Under the pieces are notes generated by a model. The model saw nothing but the letters and a program-made list of their open reading frames with translations, made no database searches and was not told the DNA's origin. The translations under genes were made by a program, and so were the position numbers. A stretch of 64,000 bases of DNA from assembly GCA_946699065.1 (NCBI GenBank), contig CAMPDV010000098.1:310001-374000 (forward strand). Reading direction: 5' to 3'. Within the stretch, counting starts at the first letter, position 1, and every line of letters starts with the position of its first letter. This DNA comes from Loxodes magnus. Taxonomy: Eukaryota; Ciliophora; Karyorelictea; Loxodida; Loxodidae. Below, one piece after another: positions 48,549 through 60,476 of the stretch.

Positions 48549-51195
48549 ATGTCTGATTAAGAAATCAACGAAGACTAAGTGGTTTACTAAGAACCATTAC
48601 AAATAGAATAACAGTCATTATAGAATGAGGAAATTATAGATTTGTAGAATCAAAAATAGTAGGAAGATGAGTAGTTATCCAGTTCATAGCCTTCAGTCAA
48701 GAAATTATCTAACCCTCGTTCTGAAAAGCAGAGTAAAAAAGTTTCTCAGAGTAAGAAATAAATAAAAACTATTGAAGAGCAAGAATTTTATTAGGAGAAT
48801 GTGCTTACTTAGTAAGAAGTCAAAGAAAAAACCCGTTAAGCTAGGATGGAAGGAATGAAAGCAATAAATGTTGAAAATGAAGAGCAATATAATTAGTTAA
48901 ATTAAATCCTAAGCCCTCACTAAAAGATCCCTAAAAAATTGAATAGATAAGAAGATGATTTCAAAAGATTATAGAACTCAGAAAAAAAAATGAAAAAGAA
49001 TAAAAATCGAGCTAATTAGTCCAAAGTCTCTTATCATGAGAATGAAAAATAAATGGAAGATTAGTATAATTTAAGCAGCTAGTAGTAAAGAGGCTAAGAC
49101 CAATATTATTAAAATCAATTTTTTCATAATTAAAAACTTCCTCCTACATAATATCCTTATGACTAATCTATGGAGTATGATTAGAAGTCCTATAATGAAT
49201 AGAACTTCTAATAATAATAGTCTCCTTATCTAAACTAGGAATTTTACACTAATAGAATTACGAAAGATTCTTCAGCATTGGAAGGAGAAATGAATCAAGA
49301 ATATAGTAACTTAGGTTTGAATGGAGGGAATCCTTAATAAAATCCAGACCCTGGATTTTTTTAGTAGTAATACTTACTATAGCAGCAAATTCCGTAAATG
49401 GGTGCTCCTTATATGTATCCTCAATAAGCTTATATGCAACAAGCTAAAAGAATGCAACAGCCTTTTGTTGTTCCAACACAGTAGCTTTACTAAATGCCTC
49501 CTACTTTTATTATCCCTCCATAATATTATCCATAAGTTCCTCAAACTCAAGCTTAAGATCTAAACAGTGGACTTCCCTATTAGCAAGCTTCTAAACAACC
49601 TTAAGATCTTTAGAGTTACTATTAAGATTTACTAAATGAAGAGCAAAAGTAGAAGCAAAAGCTTAAAGAGCAATTAGACGAGTTAAATGATAAATACCTA
49701 AATTATAAATTCGAAAAGGAAAATGAAGTACTAAGCTTACAGGAAAATGTATAAGAAATGAGAGGATAGGAAACAAAAAGGAAGAATGAAAAATTAAGTG
49801 AGGTTGATGATAAGTTTAAGCAAAAGGAAGAAAAGCTTCAAGACAGAATTAAAAAACTGGAAACTTAGCTACTAGAATCTAATTCTTAGCGTGAGTAACT
49901 TGAAAAGAAACTAAAATCAAATGAACAAGAATATCAAAAGAAATCAAAAGGAGATAAAGAAAACTAGCAACAAATGTAGGATTAAGAGTAAAAGAATAAA
50001 GAATTGGAAGATTAAGTTAAACTGTTAGATGAGAATTTGTAAAGTCTTAAAGTTACTAATGAGAAACTAAAAACTGAATTAAGTACTTTAAGGTAGAAGG
50101 AAGAGAAATAAAATTCTAGCTTCTAGGATGCTAGGATGAAAATCAAAGAACTTGAGGAAGATTTAGTTATTGAAAGAGAAAAAATGAAGGAAAAATAATT
50201 ACTGTTGAAGTAATCAGCGATAGAGTAAGAGGCATTGAAAAGAGAGCTTTAAAAGGCAACAGAGAACTAGAAGTCGCTGTAAGAATAGATAGAATCGTTA
50301 AAAAATTAGAATTATGAAATTAAATAAGATTTAGCAGAAGCTAAAAGAAAAGAGCAGTAAAATAACACAGTTTTTGATTAATAAAGCAGAGAAATTAATT
50401 ATTTGAAAAATCTACTTCAAAATTAAAAATAAGAAGCATAAGCAAAACCAAACTATGAGCCTTAAGACAAAAATCAGAATGCTTAATTCCCTTGACAGAG
50501 TCAAAATTATGTAGCAGATTAATAGCAAAAATCTTAATAGAATTAGCCAGGTTATGGTTAAAGACCTTATGGTAAGTAGCGAAATAATAACTCTGGAGAA
50601 GCTTCTTGGTAGCAAGAATAAGTTTAGCAAAAATAATAGCAGTAAAATAAAAGTAATCAGCAAGAACAGGAATATGATATCTGAATAAATTAAAGAGATA
50701 GACCTAAGTAAAAAGTTAAAGAATAAGAAGAATAACCAATATATCAAGACTCTTAATAAAAGAATCTAAGAGAGTAATAAAATTATAAAAAGCCTAGAGC
50801 TGATTTGTATTAGGAGTAAAACTAGCAAGAGGATTAAGAAATCTAAAACCTAAATTAAAATTCGTACGAATAAAATTAATAAAAACGAAACTTAAGCTCT
50901 AAATAATCAAAACAAAACGACAGGCTAATACTTCCTTCCGAAGCTGAGAGTAAAAATAAGAAGTCTCAGCAAATAAAACAACTAGAATCATAATTACTTT
51001 AACTATCTTTAGATAAAGACAAGGTAAGACACTTTAAATATTCAGCTCTAAAGTGAATACAATAAACTCGATCAATCTAAGTAAAAAACTAAGTTTAGTA
51101 TTCACCGTAAAACAGAAATAGAAAACCAACTAGCATCTATAGGTAATAATATGGCTCAAGTTAAGAAAGAATTGAGGAATTTAAATGCACTTTGA
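48549..51195 (+). CDS. Gln-rich coiled-coil protein, 22-nt intron
   Basis: From the ATG at 48549 to the TGA at 51193, removal of a 22-nt GTAAG...CAG intron at 51024-51045 leaves 875 codons exactly in frame. The N-terminal third is acidic and Gln-rich. Next comes a Pro/Gln/Tyr-rich segment (MYPQQAYMQQAKRMQQPF, PTFIIPPQYYPQVPQTQAQ). A long canonical coiled coil follows from about residue 360 (KLKEQLDELNDKYLNYKFEK to KVTNEKLKTELSTLRQKEE). The C-terminal coiled coil crosses the intron junction (LSLDKDK-LQSEYNKLDQSK). Hundreds of Gln are TAA/TAG, so no standard-code ORF exists. It is probably a structural scaffold; Pro/Gln/Tyr-rich stretches of this kind also favour condensates. No family recognised. 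Confidence 0.85.
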
Positions 51196-52531
51196 TTAGT
51201 TTTTCCAAATGTATCTCAGATATTATTTTAGATTAATTTTATTATTAATTTCATTTATATCTACTTTTGGTATCCTAGTAATAATAAGAATATAGCACTC
51301 CATACTATCATAAAACTGTTTACTCTTGTTTCTTTTTTACAGCTAATAAGCAAATTAGAGAATTTACCTCTATAATTTGAAAGGTATCTATGAATCATAT
51401 TGATTGAGTTAAATCGAAGTAGTTTTATACGAGAAAAATAAGTAAAATTAATAGAGAAAGCTAGGGTATAGTAGTTGAGAAAGGAATGTAAGGCTTTTTA
51501 ATTAAGAAGTTCATAAGTTTTTAGTTTAGTGAGATGTATGATAGTATAACGATCAAAACTCCAAAAAGCTTACAATTTCAGCAAATTAATATAATAATTA
51601 TAGCTTTAATATCAAAACCTAATGAAAGAGCTATAAAACTTGTAGAAAGACTTATTCGAAATAACGATTCATAGTATCAAGGATATATTTATAAGCATAA
51701 AATGAGTATTTATTCAATATTCAGAACTAGAACTCAATAAAATTCTTATCAAGGTATTTATTAAAATAAATACTTGGAGTACAAATGAAACAATAATTGA
51801 TTAAGTTCTTCTGAATCTATCCATTCTAGAAATACTTTTTAACTTCCATCTTACTTCTTCAGCAAATATTTATAATTAATTAATTTAAGATAGTAAAGAG
51901 GAATTCAAGGCTAAGAAGTAGTAAATTAAATCTCTATTTAGCAAGGCAAGTTTTAAATATGTATAATATAATTTATTAAGTTAAATTGACTTATATATCT
52001 TCAATCTATTTCTATTAAGTTGATAAATCATTTATGAAAGTAGAATATCTCATAATAGTCTTTAGGATTTATACAGTGGCTATATAGTTAAAACTAATGA
52101 AAATAGATTTTAACTATTATTCTATTATATTATATTATATTATATTATATTATATTATATTATATTATATTATATTATATTATATTATATTATATTATAT
52201 TATATTATATTATATTATATTATATTATATTATATTATATTATATTATATTATATTATATTATATTATATTATATTATATTATATTATATTATATTATAT
52301 TATATTATATTATATTATATTATATTAAAGTTGTATTTTTACTTATAAAAAGTAAGTTGTTAATCAAATACATTTTTGAGTCTTGATTGTTTCCTTTTTA
52401 TTTTTTATAAAAGCAAAATTTATCTAAAAGTAGATTAAATGGAAACTGACAAACTTTTAATTTGATTATTAGACCACTAAATGTTCTAGATTGGTTATAG
52501 AATTTTAGTTTATGAGTTTTATTTAATAGTT
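51196..52531. other. intergenic region with microsatellite
   Basis: AT-rich. Its only clear feature is the pentanucleotide array at 52123-52327. No gene supported. Confidence 0.45.
52123..52327. repeat. TATAT pentanucleotide microsatellite, about 41 copies
   Basis: About 205 bp of near-perfect TATAT repeats. In frame it would give a meaningless Tyr-Tyr-Ile-Ile-Leu repeat. It ends about 205 bp before the left arm of the large inverted repeat. Confidence 0.95.
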
Positions 52532-53202
52532 AGTTTAAAATAAAAAGTAGAGCATTAGAGATTTTAAATACATAATGGTTGTTTTTTACTTCTTTATTAC
52601 TTCATTTTCTATTACTATTTAAGCAGTAACACTCTCATTATTATAAATATGAAAGCTACCTTCGCTCTTTTATTCCTCTGCTTCTTTACCTTTAATTCAG
52701 AATCAATTGAATAAGCCGTCTCTGAAGTTGCTGCTTATGTAGAAAGATCTCCCTTTTTCTTAGGAAAAAGCTTTAGTTTAGGTATCAACTCAGCTTCGAG
52801 TACTGCTTTTACTGAATCTAATAATTATAGAAAAACATAAGGAAAGGTAGACTTAGTATGGGACGATTTCCTCTATTAGTTATGTGTAGATCACAATGTA
52901 TATTAGATCTCTAAGGCAACTATTTCTCACGATGGATTCACTGATCGTTGCAATAAAATAGTAGGATGGACATCATGTGCAGAAAACGTAGCTTACAACT
53001 ACGACAAAACGAATCCAGGAAAAGCAGCAGTAACTTAGTGGATAAACTCAAGTGGCCACAGAGCAAACTTACTATCAAGCAATAAATATATGGGAGTATC
53101 AGGAGAAACTGATACAACAACAGGAAGATGGTATTTCTGTTAGTTCTTTGCTAATCATAGCTGATTTCAACATTCATCTAGAATTAATTTCCTCTTTCTT
53201 TA
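52532..53202 (+). repeat. 671-bp inverted repeat, left arm
   Basis: This arm is the reverse complement of 58398-59068, with only about two substitutions seen. One is in the 5' flank and one is silent in the CAP gene (ACT/ACC before TAG-TGG). Both arms are exactly 671 bp and include about 117 bp upstream and 38 bp downstream of the gene. The spacer is 5,195 bp. Confidence 0.95.
52649..53164 (+). CDS. secreted CAP/SCP-domain protein (left copy)
   Basis: A 171-residue protein from the ATG at 52649 to the TGA at 53162. It has a typical signal peptide (MKATFALLFLCFFTFNSESI) and then a CAP domain: ESNNYRKTQGKVDLVWDDFL (helix 1), CVDHNVYQISKATISHDGF with the active-site-like His and Glu/Asp region, SCAENVAYNYDK (CAP signature, GEN-like), AVTQWINSSGHRANLLSSNK (GHxxxL helix) and MGVSGETDTTTGRWYFCQFF. 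Four Cys could form disulphides. The protein is probably secreted or enters phagosomes. Family activities include sterol binding and protease-like functions, but none can be inferred here. Gln uses TAA/TAG, while all Trp here are TGG. An almost identical inverted copy lies at 58436-58951. Confidence 0.9.
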
Positions 53203-54831
53203 AAATAAAACTCTTTTCTTTTTAATCTTCAGAGATATACTCAAAATTATGATTGACATGCTAACACTCTTAGCACAAATTTATCTAGTCTAAAGAATAG
53301 AAAAATAAAATTTTTAAAAGAATCAAAGCATTATCTATGATAGTAATTTATAATAAAGGCATATTTATGCTAAACATTTTAAGTTGCTTTATTAATTCTG
53401 GACCGATTAAACTAACTTCATCTTACCAATTTCGCTAGTATAAAAGATATAAGTTTACGCATTCGCTCTAAAACCTGTTTTACACTCCTATATAATCTTA
53501 GAATGATTAATTAATTAGTGAGATAGAATAGCTTATAGAAAAGCTTTACTCATATTATCAATATCTTATTTTTAAGTACTACTATAAATACATAATTTGG
53601 GTTAACTAATCAAGAAAATCCTAATAACTGGTATTACTTACCCAATAAATACCATCTATAAATCTAAAATAATGATTAGAGTATATTACAAAAATAGAAC
53701 TTATTGTATTAACTATTATAGTTTAAGATCTATAAAAGAGGATTTAGTCCTATTAACTATATTAGCTACAATCTTATTTCCATCCTTTATCTAGTTTAAT
53801 TAAAGTGGTAAATTTAAGTAAGATTAATTATTTATAGATATATACTTAATTATGCTAGCAGAAGGTAGTTTAGAGAAGGATATAAAAAGCAGATTTTTAG
53901 ATTGGAAGCATATTATTTTATTTATTGACTGAAGCAAAGAAATATAATGATATGATAAAGGTATAAACAGTCTTGCTTTTCTTTGATCATACTTTGGTTT
54001 ATATAAAGCTAGTTAGATGGTTATAATCTTACACTTCTCAGGTTAAAGAATATAAGTAATGATTTTTTTAATAATTTAGTGTTAAAAAAATTCCTTTTAA
54101 ATAATCTGTTGATCTGACACTTTCTTTAGATAAACAAAGAGAAAGGTAAGTTTATAATTAAGAAGATCTTAATGAATAAGTACAAAGAAGAGCTAAAGTC
54201 CATATTTTGGTAAGCTTTCGATAGTTTAATTAATTTATTAGACTAAAATAAGAAGTAATCATCTTAATAGAAAATACACTCTTTTTATCTTAGTTATTAT
54301 TGGTTTAAAATATCAAAATTATATATCATTAGTAAAGTAGCAATTCATTAGCATTTATAATTCTATGCTTTTGCTCATACTACATAGAAATAAGAAACAG
54401 TTCGGTCTATTAATATAATCTAGATAATTTGGGAATCTATCAGTCAGATATTATATAGCGTTATTTTTAAATTACAGAGTAACTTGCTTATTCCTAGTAT
54501 ATATGCTAGAGTAGAATTCTATATAAGACTTGATCTAATACTTAGCGTAGACTAATAAAAGATATTTAATTATAACTAAATGCCTTAGTATGCATTCTTG
54601 CTTCATAAGCAACTAACAGTCACTTATTTAATTTAACCTTAATAATAAGAACTTAAAATGGCTATGATATTCACAGATTAAGCTTAGCTTCTGTATTTAA
54701 TAGGTACTTAATTAAGAAAACAATTACAAAGCATTATATCTTATGGCTTTATTTTAGCAAAGTAGTTAAAGTTTAATAGCTAGTGTCAAAGTATTTTAAA
54801 TATTAAAGTTAATAACTAAATATTAATAGTA
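53203..54831. other. AT-rich spacer inside the inverted repeat
   Basis: No supported gene or motif. It forms the left part of the spacer between the two CAP genes. Confidence 0.35.
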
Positions 54832-55791
54832 ATGGGTTGCTAATTTTGCTTCTCTTCTGATGAAAGGAAAAACAATGAAGAAGGTGCTAAGAAATAAGTC
54901 AAATCAGCAGAAGTGAAAGAGAATAACCACAGTGAGTATATCACTTCAACTGAAAGTAGTTTTGATAGCTAGAGAGTTGAAAGACGATCTGATGCAATAT
55001 CGATATCTACTGAAAACTTTAACTAATAATATAAAAACTTAAATACTTGATATAACGAATATGACCTTAAAATCCATTAAGTCTAGAAGGAAAATTAACT
55101 CTTTACTAATTGGTAGTTTATGGTTTAAAAGTTTAAAAAGAATAGCTAATTTGCTTCATGTATTGTAAATCAAATCAACGTTGATAATCCTCATGTTGCA
55201 AGCCTTACTTAAGTTTTTAAGTCAGTAATAAGCGTGCAAATTATAACTGAACATATCAAAATTAGAACTTTGCAATCAGAGTTATAAATTAGAAATATCT
55301 TTACTGAGCAAGAAATTTTGAATATTGCTAATGGAACTATAAAAGCTATTTCTGCAATGCATGCTAAGAATTTAAGTCACTGCTTAATTAGTCCAGCTAA
55401 CATTTATATCGATGATAATTTCACGGTTAAGCTACTTAGTCCAACTTTATAATTTGCTTTAAGCTAAACTTCTTTTAATAAAAACTAATGGAAATATTAT
55501 GCTCCTGAACTTCTACAAAATAGCTCTTTCACAGACTAGAAAGTTGACTCCTGATCCATTGGTATGATTCTTCTTTAATTAATGACTTAGTAAGAACCTT
55601 ACTAAGACTTAAACTAGAAGTAAGTATTATAACTTCTCGAATCGTAAAATCTTACTAAAGATTTTGAATAATAAAATAAAATAAAAAATGAGAATTTACA
55701 AAAGATAGTGATGAAAAGTTTAATCATAGATCCAACTAAGAGAAGTAAAGTGGATCGCTTGCTTAAGAAATATTGCAAGGATAATGCTTGA
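54832..55791 (+). CDS. pseudokinase with MGC lipidation motif
   Basis: A 319-residue frame from the ATG at 54832 to the TGA at 55789. It begins MGCQFCFSSDERK, a dual myristoylation/palmitoylation signal. After an acidic Ser-rich linker comes a protein-kinase-like fold: IKAISAMHAKNLSHCLISPA and NIYIDDNFTVKLLSPTLQFA (the catalytic loop and DFG regions), KYYAPELLQNSSFTDQKVDS followed by TGA-encoded Trp and SIGMILLQLMT (APE and DxWSxG). The final Arg-containing segment is SLIIDPTKRSKVDRLLKK. HRDxKxxN has become SHCLISPAN and DFG has become LSP, and the Gly-rich loop is not recognisable, so catalytic activity is unlikely. It is probably a membrane-anchored scaffold or allosteric pseudokinase. Confidence 0.78.
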
Positions 55792-55949
55792 TTTTACATT
55801 TTTAATTTCATTTTTAAGCTTAATTACATAGTTAATCATACATTTATATTATATTCTTTGTTCGATTTTGAGTGAAATATAGTTGTGAAATAGTAATGTT
55901 TTTAGATCTTAAAAGTGAAATAAATAGTCAAATAGATTAAAATGGATAT

Positions 55950-56766
55950 TCAGTTCTTTTGGAAAAGCTTTTGACGAACAGCCTCTAACTAGTGGTACTC
56001 AAATCTTTTTGCTTTATACTATTCCGCAAAATCCAGTATTGAGAGTTCTTAATTTCCTAATGAAGCAACTAGTGCTTCAGACTACTTTTTAATTTCTTAA
56101 GCTCTACTTTCCAGTTCATTTTAGATACTTTGTACAGAAAAGCGCTGATTTATTTAAATTTGCTTATTGTCAAGTTCTTTGAGATTTTAGAGATTGTTCA
56201 TATATTTTTCCTTTCATTCGTTAAACTCTTAAATCTTTTACTACATAGGCTCCTATAGCTCTAGATTCTTTTAAGCTTATTATAGATTTTATTAGCTTAA
56301 ATTCTATTTACTTGCTTGTAAAGCTTTGAATTCATTGGATTTTAGGAAGTATTCATAAAGAAAGTTCTCTTCATTACTCATTTTTTCCAGCATTTCATAT
56401 GATAGCTTGTCTAATTCTTAAAACCTTTATACTGGAACTGCTTCTTATCTCATTGATTCTTGACGTCTTTTTTCTTAATAAACCTCTTTAGTAGTAGCTG
56501 GATGCTTTAACTGCATTTGATGTATAATTCCCATCATAACATCCTTAATATTTGAAGTTTAGTAGATTCATTCAAATTTAATAGTTTGATCATTCTCATC
56601 AATAATTGGATGGTAGATCTTATGCTCTACTCTAATAATAGGAGCTTCAACAGGAAAATCAAGAGGTAAGATACTAAATAAAAGCTTACATAGTATAAGG
56701 AACAATCAAATCCTTTAGTTATACCTTTAGAGTAAACACGTTTTATTACTAAGTTCGCTTGGTCAT
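55950..56766 (-). CDS. ESCRT-I subunit, VPS37A-like (UEV plus Mod(r))
   Basis: From the ATG at 56766 to the TGA at 55950 with one 16-nt intron (56674-56689), 267 codons exactly in frame. The N-terminus is a ubiquitin-E2-variant domain: LKVQLKDLIVPYTI, spliced to ILPLDFPVEAPIIRVEHKIY, then HPIIDENDQTIKF. It has the E2 Pro-rich core but no catalytic Cys. A helical linker follows. The C-terminal region ALVASLGNQELSILDFAEQY and KAKRFEYHQLEAVRQKLFQK resembles the VPS37 Mod(r) domain. This domain order is that of VPS37A, which joins TSG101 and VPS28 in ESCRT-I for sorting ubiquitinated cargo at endosomes. A TSG101-type protein is a less likely alternative. The intron is essential to join PYT to ILP. 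Confidence 0.8.
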
Positions 56767-56887
56767 TGGAAATTATTTATAGAACTGAATCAACTATAAA
56801 TTAGCTAATTAATAAATATCTTCCATTTTATTCTGTCTTTATATCACTTACTAAGTTATCTAAGATTATCCTCTTTACTCTTTTATA

Positions 56888-57214
56888 TCATATTGTATAA
56901 TACAATCCTTCCTTTATAATATAAAACTGCTTCATTTGCTTTTTGTTTATTATCTCACCTGATGGATTATCTAATTTATCTCCCAATATTCCTCTTTCAC
57001 GTACATTACTTAGAGAAAGGTAGAGTGAGAGAGTCCTTTTAGGCATTGAAGAATTTAAATAATTAGTTAGATATACTTAGATATAAAGATCTAAAGGATA
57101 ATCTTTTTTGCTTAAGCTAAAATAATTATTAAATAGACTATTAACTTCAGTACTACCAACATAGCTTCTACCATAAATTACCTATGCATTCGACATATTC
57201 CAGTTGAAAAGCAT
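56888..57214 (-). CDS. small uncharacterised ORF
   Basis: A 108-residue frame from the ATG at 57214 to the TGA at 56888 (MSNAQVIYGRSYVGSTEVNS, VREKRG-like turn VRERGILGDKLDNPSGEII, KKQMKQFYIIKEGLYYTI). It reads protein-like and the frame is open upstream to about 57420 (HSVLHIQDVNVTGYKSYLCY), so the start may be earlier. It lies between the divergent VPS37-like and KDEL-receptor genes. No family recognised. Confidence 0.4.
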
Positions 57215-57446
57215 ATTATGTGTAGCTTCATTGCTTTCTCTTATTATCTCACTCTAATTTATAAAAGTAGCTTTGCTATTTAATTAAATGCATTAAATTA
57301 ATTGGAATGCTCTAACTAGCTTGAATACTTAATAGCATAAATAAGACTTATAGCCAGTTACGTTTACATCTTGAATGTGAAGTACACTATGAGAGTTTCT
57401 GATATATATGTGGTTTAAATGGTTTATTAATAATTATAAAAAGAGA

Positions 57447-58220
57447 ATGAACTCAATTAGGTTTATAGCAGACTTATTGCATTTGTCTAGTTTACTACTA
57501 CTAATGTGAATACTTATTAGTAAAAAGTCAGCGCTGAATATTAGTTTGAAGTCACATTTAATGTTCTTACTATCCTATTCGTTAAGATACATGGACCTAT
57601 TTTTCTGTTTTATTTCCTCTTATATTACATATTATAAATGTACCTACTTGCTCATTACAATTCTAGTGGTGTTTATAATTAGTTACAAAGAGCCTTTTAA
57701 GAGTACATATTTAGTAAAGAATAAATAAGACTGCCTGTGCAATTATTTCTCAACCTTTATTCCAGTTAGTTTTATTTTAGCGTTATGAACATGAAGATAA
57801 AATACTAATTGCTTAGATTCTGATGTCTTCGAATTTGTTTTCACTCTTAGTATCTATTTAGAATCTTTTTCGATTCTCCCTTAAATAATCCTAATTAATA
57901 ATTAAGAACTTAAACCTAGAACTAGGCTATATGTGTTTTTACTGTCATCTTATAGATTTATGTATATCTTCAATTGGATTCAAAGATATTTTACCGAACT
58001 TAGAACTCCTATTTTATATGAAATTCTTGGAGCTTTTATTTGGTTAGTATGGTGTGGCAATTTTCTGTTTTAGAATGCTAAGTAAGTTATAAAACATCGC
58101 TCTTTCACTGATCCTTTCATATTCAAGTCTGATTTTATAGATAGAATTAGGAGAATTTTGATAGAAATTGAATTAAAGTAGAAGGAGATTTTAAAAATAG
58201 TAAAGGAGACTATTAGATGA
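57447..58220 (+). CDS. ERD2: ER lumen protein-retaining (KDEL) receptor
   Basis: From the ATG at 57447 to the TGA at 58218, 257 residues. The start MNSIRFIADLLHLSSLLLLM followed by TGA-Trp matches the family N-terminus MNxFRxxGDLxHLxxIxxLLxKIW. SLRYMDLFFCFISSYITYYK matches TRYLDLFxxFIS.YN. EFVFTLSIYLESFSILPQII matches the highly conserved WTFSIYLESVAILPQL. YRFMYIFNWIQRYFTE matches YRALYxxNWIxRY. Seven membrane segments are present. The protein retrieves escaped ER residents from the Golgi by binding their C-terminal KDEL-type signal. The Trp after LLLLM is TGA at a position that is Trp in the family. The C-terminal 40 residues (after LFQNAKQVIKH) are a longer, basic tail than usual, and the exact stop is uncertain. 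It lies inside the inverted-repeat spacer. Confidence 0.88.
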
Positions 58221-58397
58221 CATACTTGTCTATTTATATCTAATTGATTTCTCACTTATAATAAAAGTCTTTAGTATATTAATTTTATATCTTATTCAAT
58301 AAGAAAGTCTACAATCTTAAATACTCATTTTAATGCTTTTTTATCTTAATTATAAAAGTATAGTATTGCTATTAAGCTATTTAATACTTTTTTACTA

Positions 58398-59068
58398 TAA
58401 AGAAAGAGGAAATTAATTCTAGATGAATGTTGAAATCAGCTATGATTAGCAAAGAACTAACAGAAATACCATCTTCCTGTTGTTGTATCAGTTTCTCCTG
58501 ATACTCCCATATATTTATTGCTTGATAGTAAGTTTGCTCTGTGGCCACTTGAGTTTATCCACTAGGTTACTGCTGCTTTTCCTGGATTCGTTTTGTCGTA
58601 GTTGTAAGCTACGTTTTCTGCACATGATGTCCATCCTACTATTTTATTGCAACGATCAGTGAATCCATCGTGAGAAATAGTTGCCTTAGAGATCTAATAT
58701 ACATTGTGATCTACACATAACTAATAGAGGAAATCGTCCCATACTAAGTCTACCTTTCCTTATGTTTTTCTATAATTATTAGATTCAGTAAAAGCAGTAC
58801 TCGAAGCTGAGTTGATACCTAAACTAAAGCTTTTTCCTAAGAAAAAGGGAGATCTTTCTACATAAGCAGCAACTTCAGAGACGGCTTATTCAATTGATTC
58901 TGAATTAAAGGTAAAGAAGCAGAGGAATAAAAGAGCGAAGGTAGCTTTCATATTTATAATAATGAGAGTGTTACTGCTTAAATAGTAATAGAAAATGAAG
59001 TAATAAAGAAGTAAAAAACAACTATTATGTATTTAAAATCTCTAATGCTCTACTTTTTATTTTAAACT
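58398..59068 (-). repeat. 671-bp inverted repeat, right arm
   Basis: The mirror copy of 52532-53202. Homology stops sharply at both ends (AAACT at 59068; TAAAG at 58398). The near identity extends through non-coding flanks, so the duplication is recent or kept uniform by gene conversion. Confidence 0.95.
58436..58951 (-). CDS. secreted CAP/SCP-domain protein (right copy)
   Basis: A 171-residue ORF from the ATG at 58951 to the TGA at 58436. As far as I could compare, it encodes the same protein as the left copy (signal peptide, CAP signature, GHRANL helix). The only coding difference noticed is silent. The upstream 117 bp are also duplicated, so both copies probably share promoter elements and are transcribed towards each other. 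Confidence 0.9.
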
Positions 59069-60476
59069 TAGTAATCTAGATAAAAATGAATATCAATTAG
59101 TCAAAAGATAATATTTTACGCTACTATCAGGTAATTCTAATAGCAAAATTAGACCTGAAGAATAACTAAACAAAATAATTTTAAGCTGAATGAAGCAAGA
59201 TTAGTGAGTAGGGAGTTTGAAAAACTTGGACATTCCTATATAGAATATGTAAAAACATACTAAATAAAATTAATACATCAAACAACTTTAAAATGAGTAC
59301 TTTCATAACTTTCAGCCCTTTTATATCTATGACTAATAAATATTCAGTCTTTACATTATTTCTTCACTATGATAAAAGTAAGTTAATCTTGCCATAGATA
59401 TAAAAGTGATCATCTTAGAGTTAAAGATCTAAATACTTCAAAATATTCTATCTTTTACTCCTATTCTTCGATAATAAAGCTACTTTTAATCAAATTGATA
59501 TAATTAGTAAATTAAGTGATTTTAAAAATTATTAGTAAAGCTTAAGTATTCGCTAATATATCCTCTTCGCTTCTAAATCAAAAGATTAATTGCCAGCTAT
59601 TCAAACATATCTATCATCTTATAGTTTAATCCAATTCAAATACTTCTGATATTAGTCAATTAATTCTCTATTTTTTAACCTGAGAGTACTTATCTGAATG
59701 TAAGTCTTTATAATCTTTATTGAAAGTAAAGAAATATTATATCATTAAACATCTATTGAATTAACTATATTGCATACTATTTGCTTTATATAGTTGCAAA
59801 GCTTTTAATATATATTTCCTTTCTTGTTAGATAATATAAGCTTTAACTTTATAGTTTCAAGGATTATATTTACTTTATTAAATATATTACTCATTTTATT
59901 TCTTGACGTTGATCTATGCGATTTTCCTTAAATACTTATAATTGCCTTTACTTGGAAAATACTTTTCCGAAGTTACTGGATTAACTTGATTATTTCCACA
60001 TTTTGAACTATCACCCAGATTTTAGATTAGGGTCCTTACTAACTTGACTGAACTTTGTATACTTTTTGCTACTAAATCATAAAGGTCTATTAATTAGATA
60101 ATTAACTGATTTAAAAAAAGTTTGTTTGACCGATTTTCGTTTTCTTTTGCAAGCAATAAAAAATTTGAAGGAGACTTAGCAAATCATAGTTTTCAGTAGT
60201 TTAAAGATGAATATTATTAAATTTCTGATAGAAAGATCAGGTAAGTCATTTTAATGAGTTCATCTATTTCTAATAACTTACCAACTTTAAAGGAACTAAA
60301 TAAAAGGTTAATATAGACACCTTAAGACTATATTTAAATCAATTAGTTTTAGTTGTTTTAATGAAAGAAAAGTGCTAAAGAACATGCAGGTTCTTATAAT
60401 TGATAGTATATACAAGTAAAACTGAAAGGAGTGAGTAAGGATTTATTATATAAAGTTTAAAGTATAAAATATAGAC
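59069..60476. other. AT-rich intergenic
   Basis: No supported gene or motif. It lies between the upstream end of the right CAP gene and the 3' end of the membrane protein. Confidence 0.35.

Noticed and set aside
50412..50747. 111-codon minus ORF rich in Leu/Ile/Phe, looks like a membrane protein
   Set aside because: It is antisense to the Gln/Lys/Asn-rich coiled-coil gene, which necessarily produces hydrophobic antisense translation.
52097..52348. Standard-code ORF of Tyr/Ile repeats
   Set aside because: It is only the translation of the TATAT microsatellite.
52938..53120. Antisense ORFs here and at 58480-58662 that look like a conserved pair
   Set aside because: They are the antisense shadow of the duplicated CAP genes.
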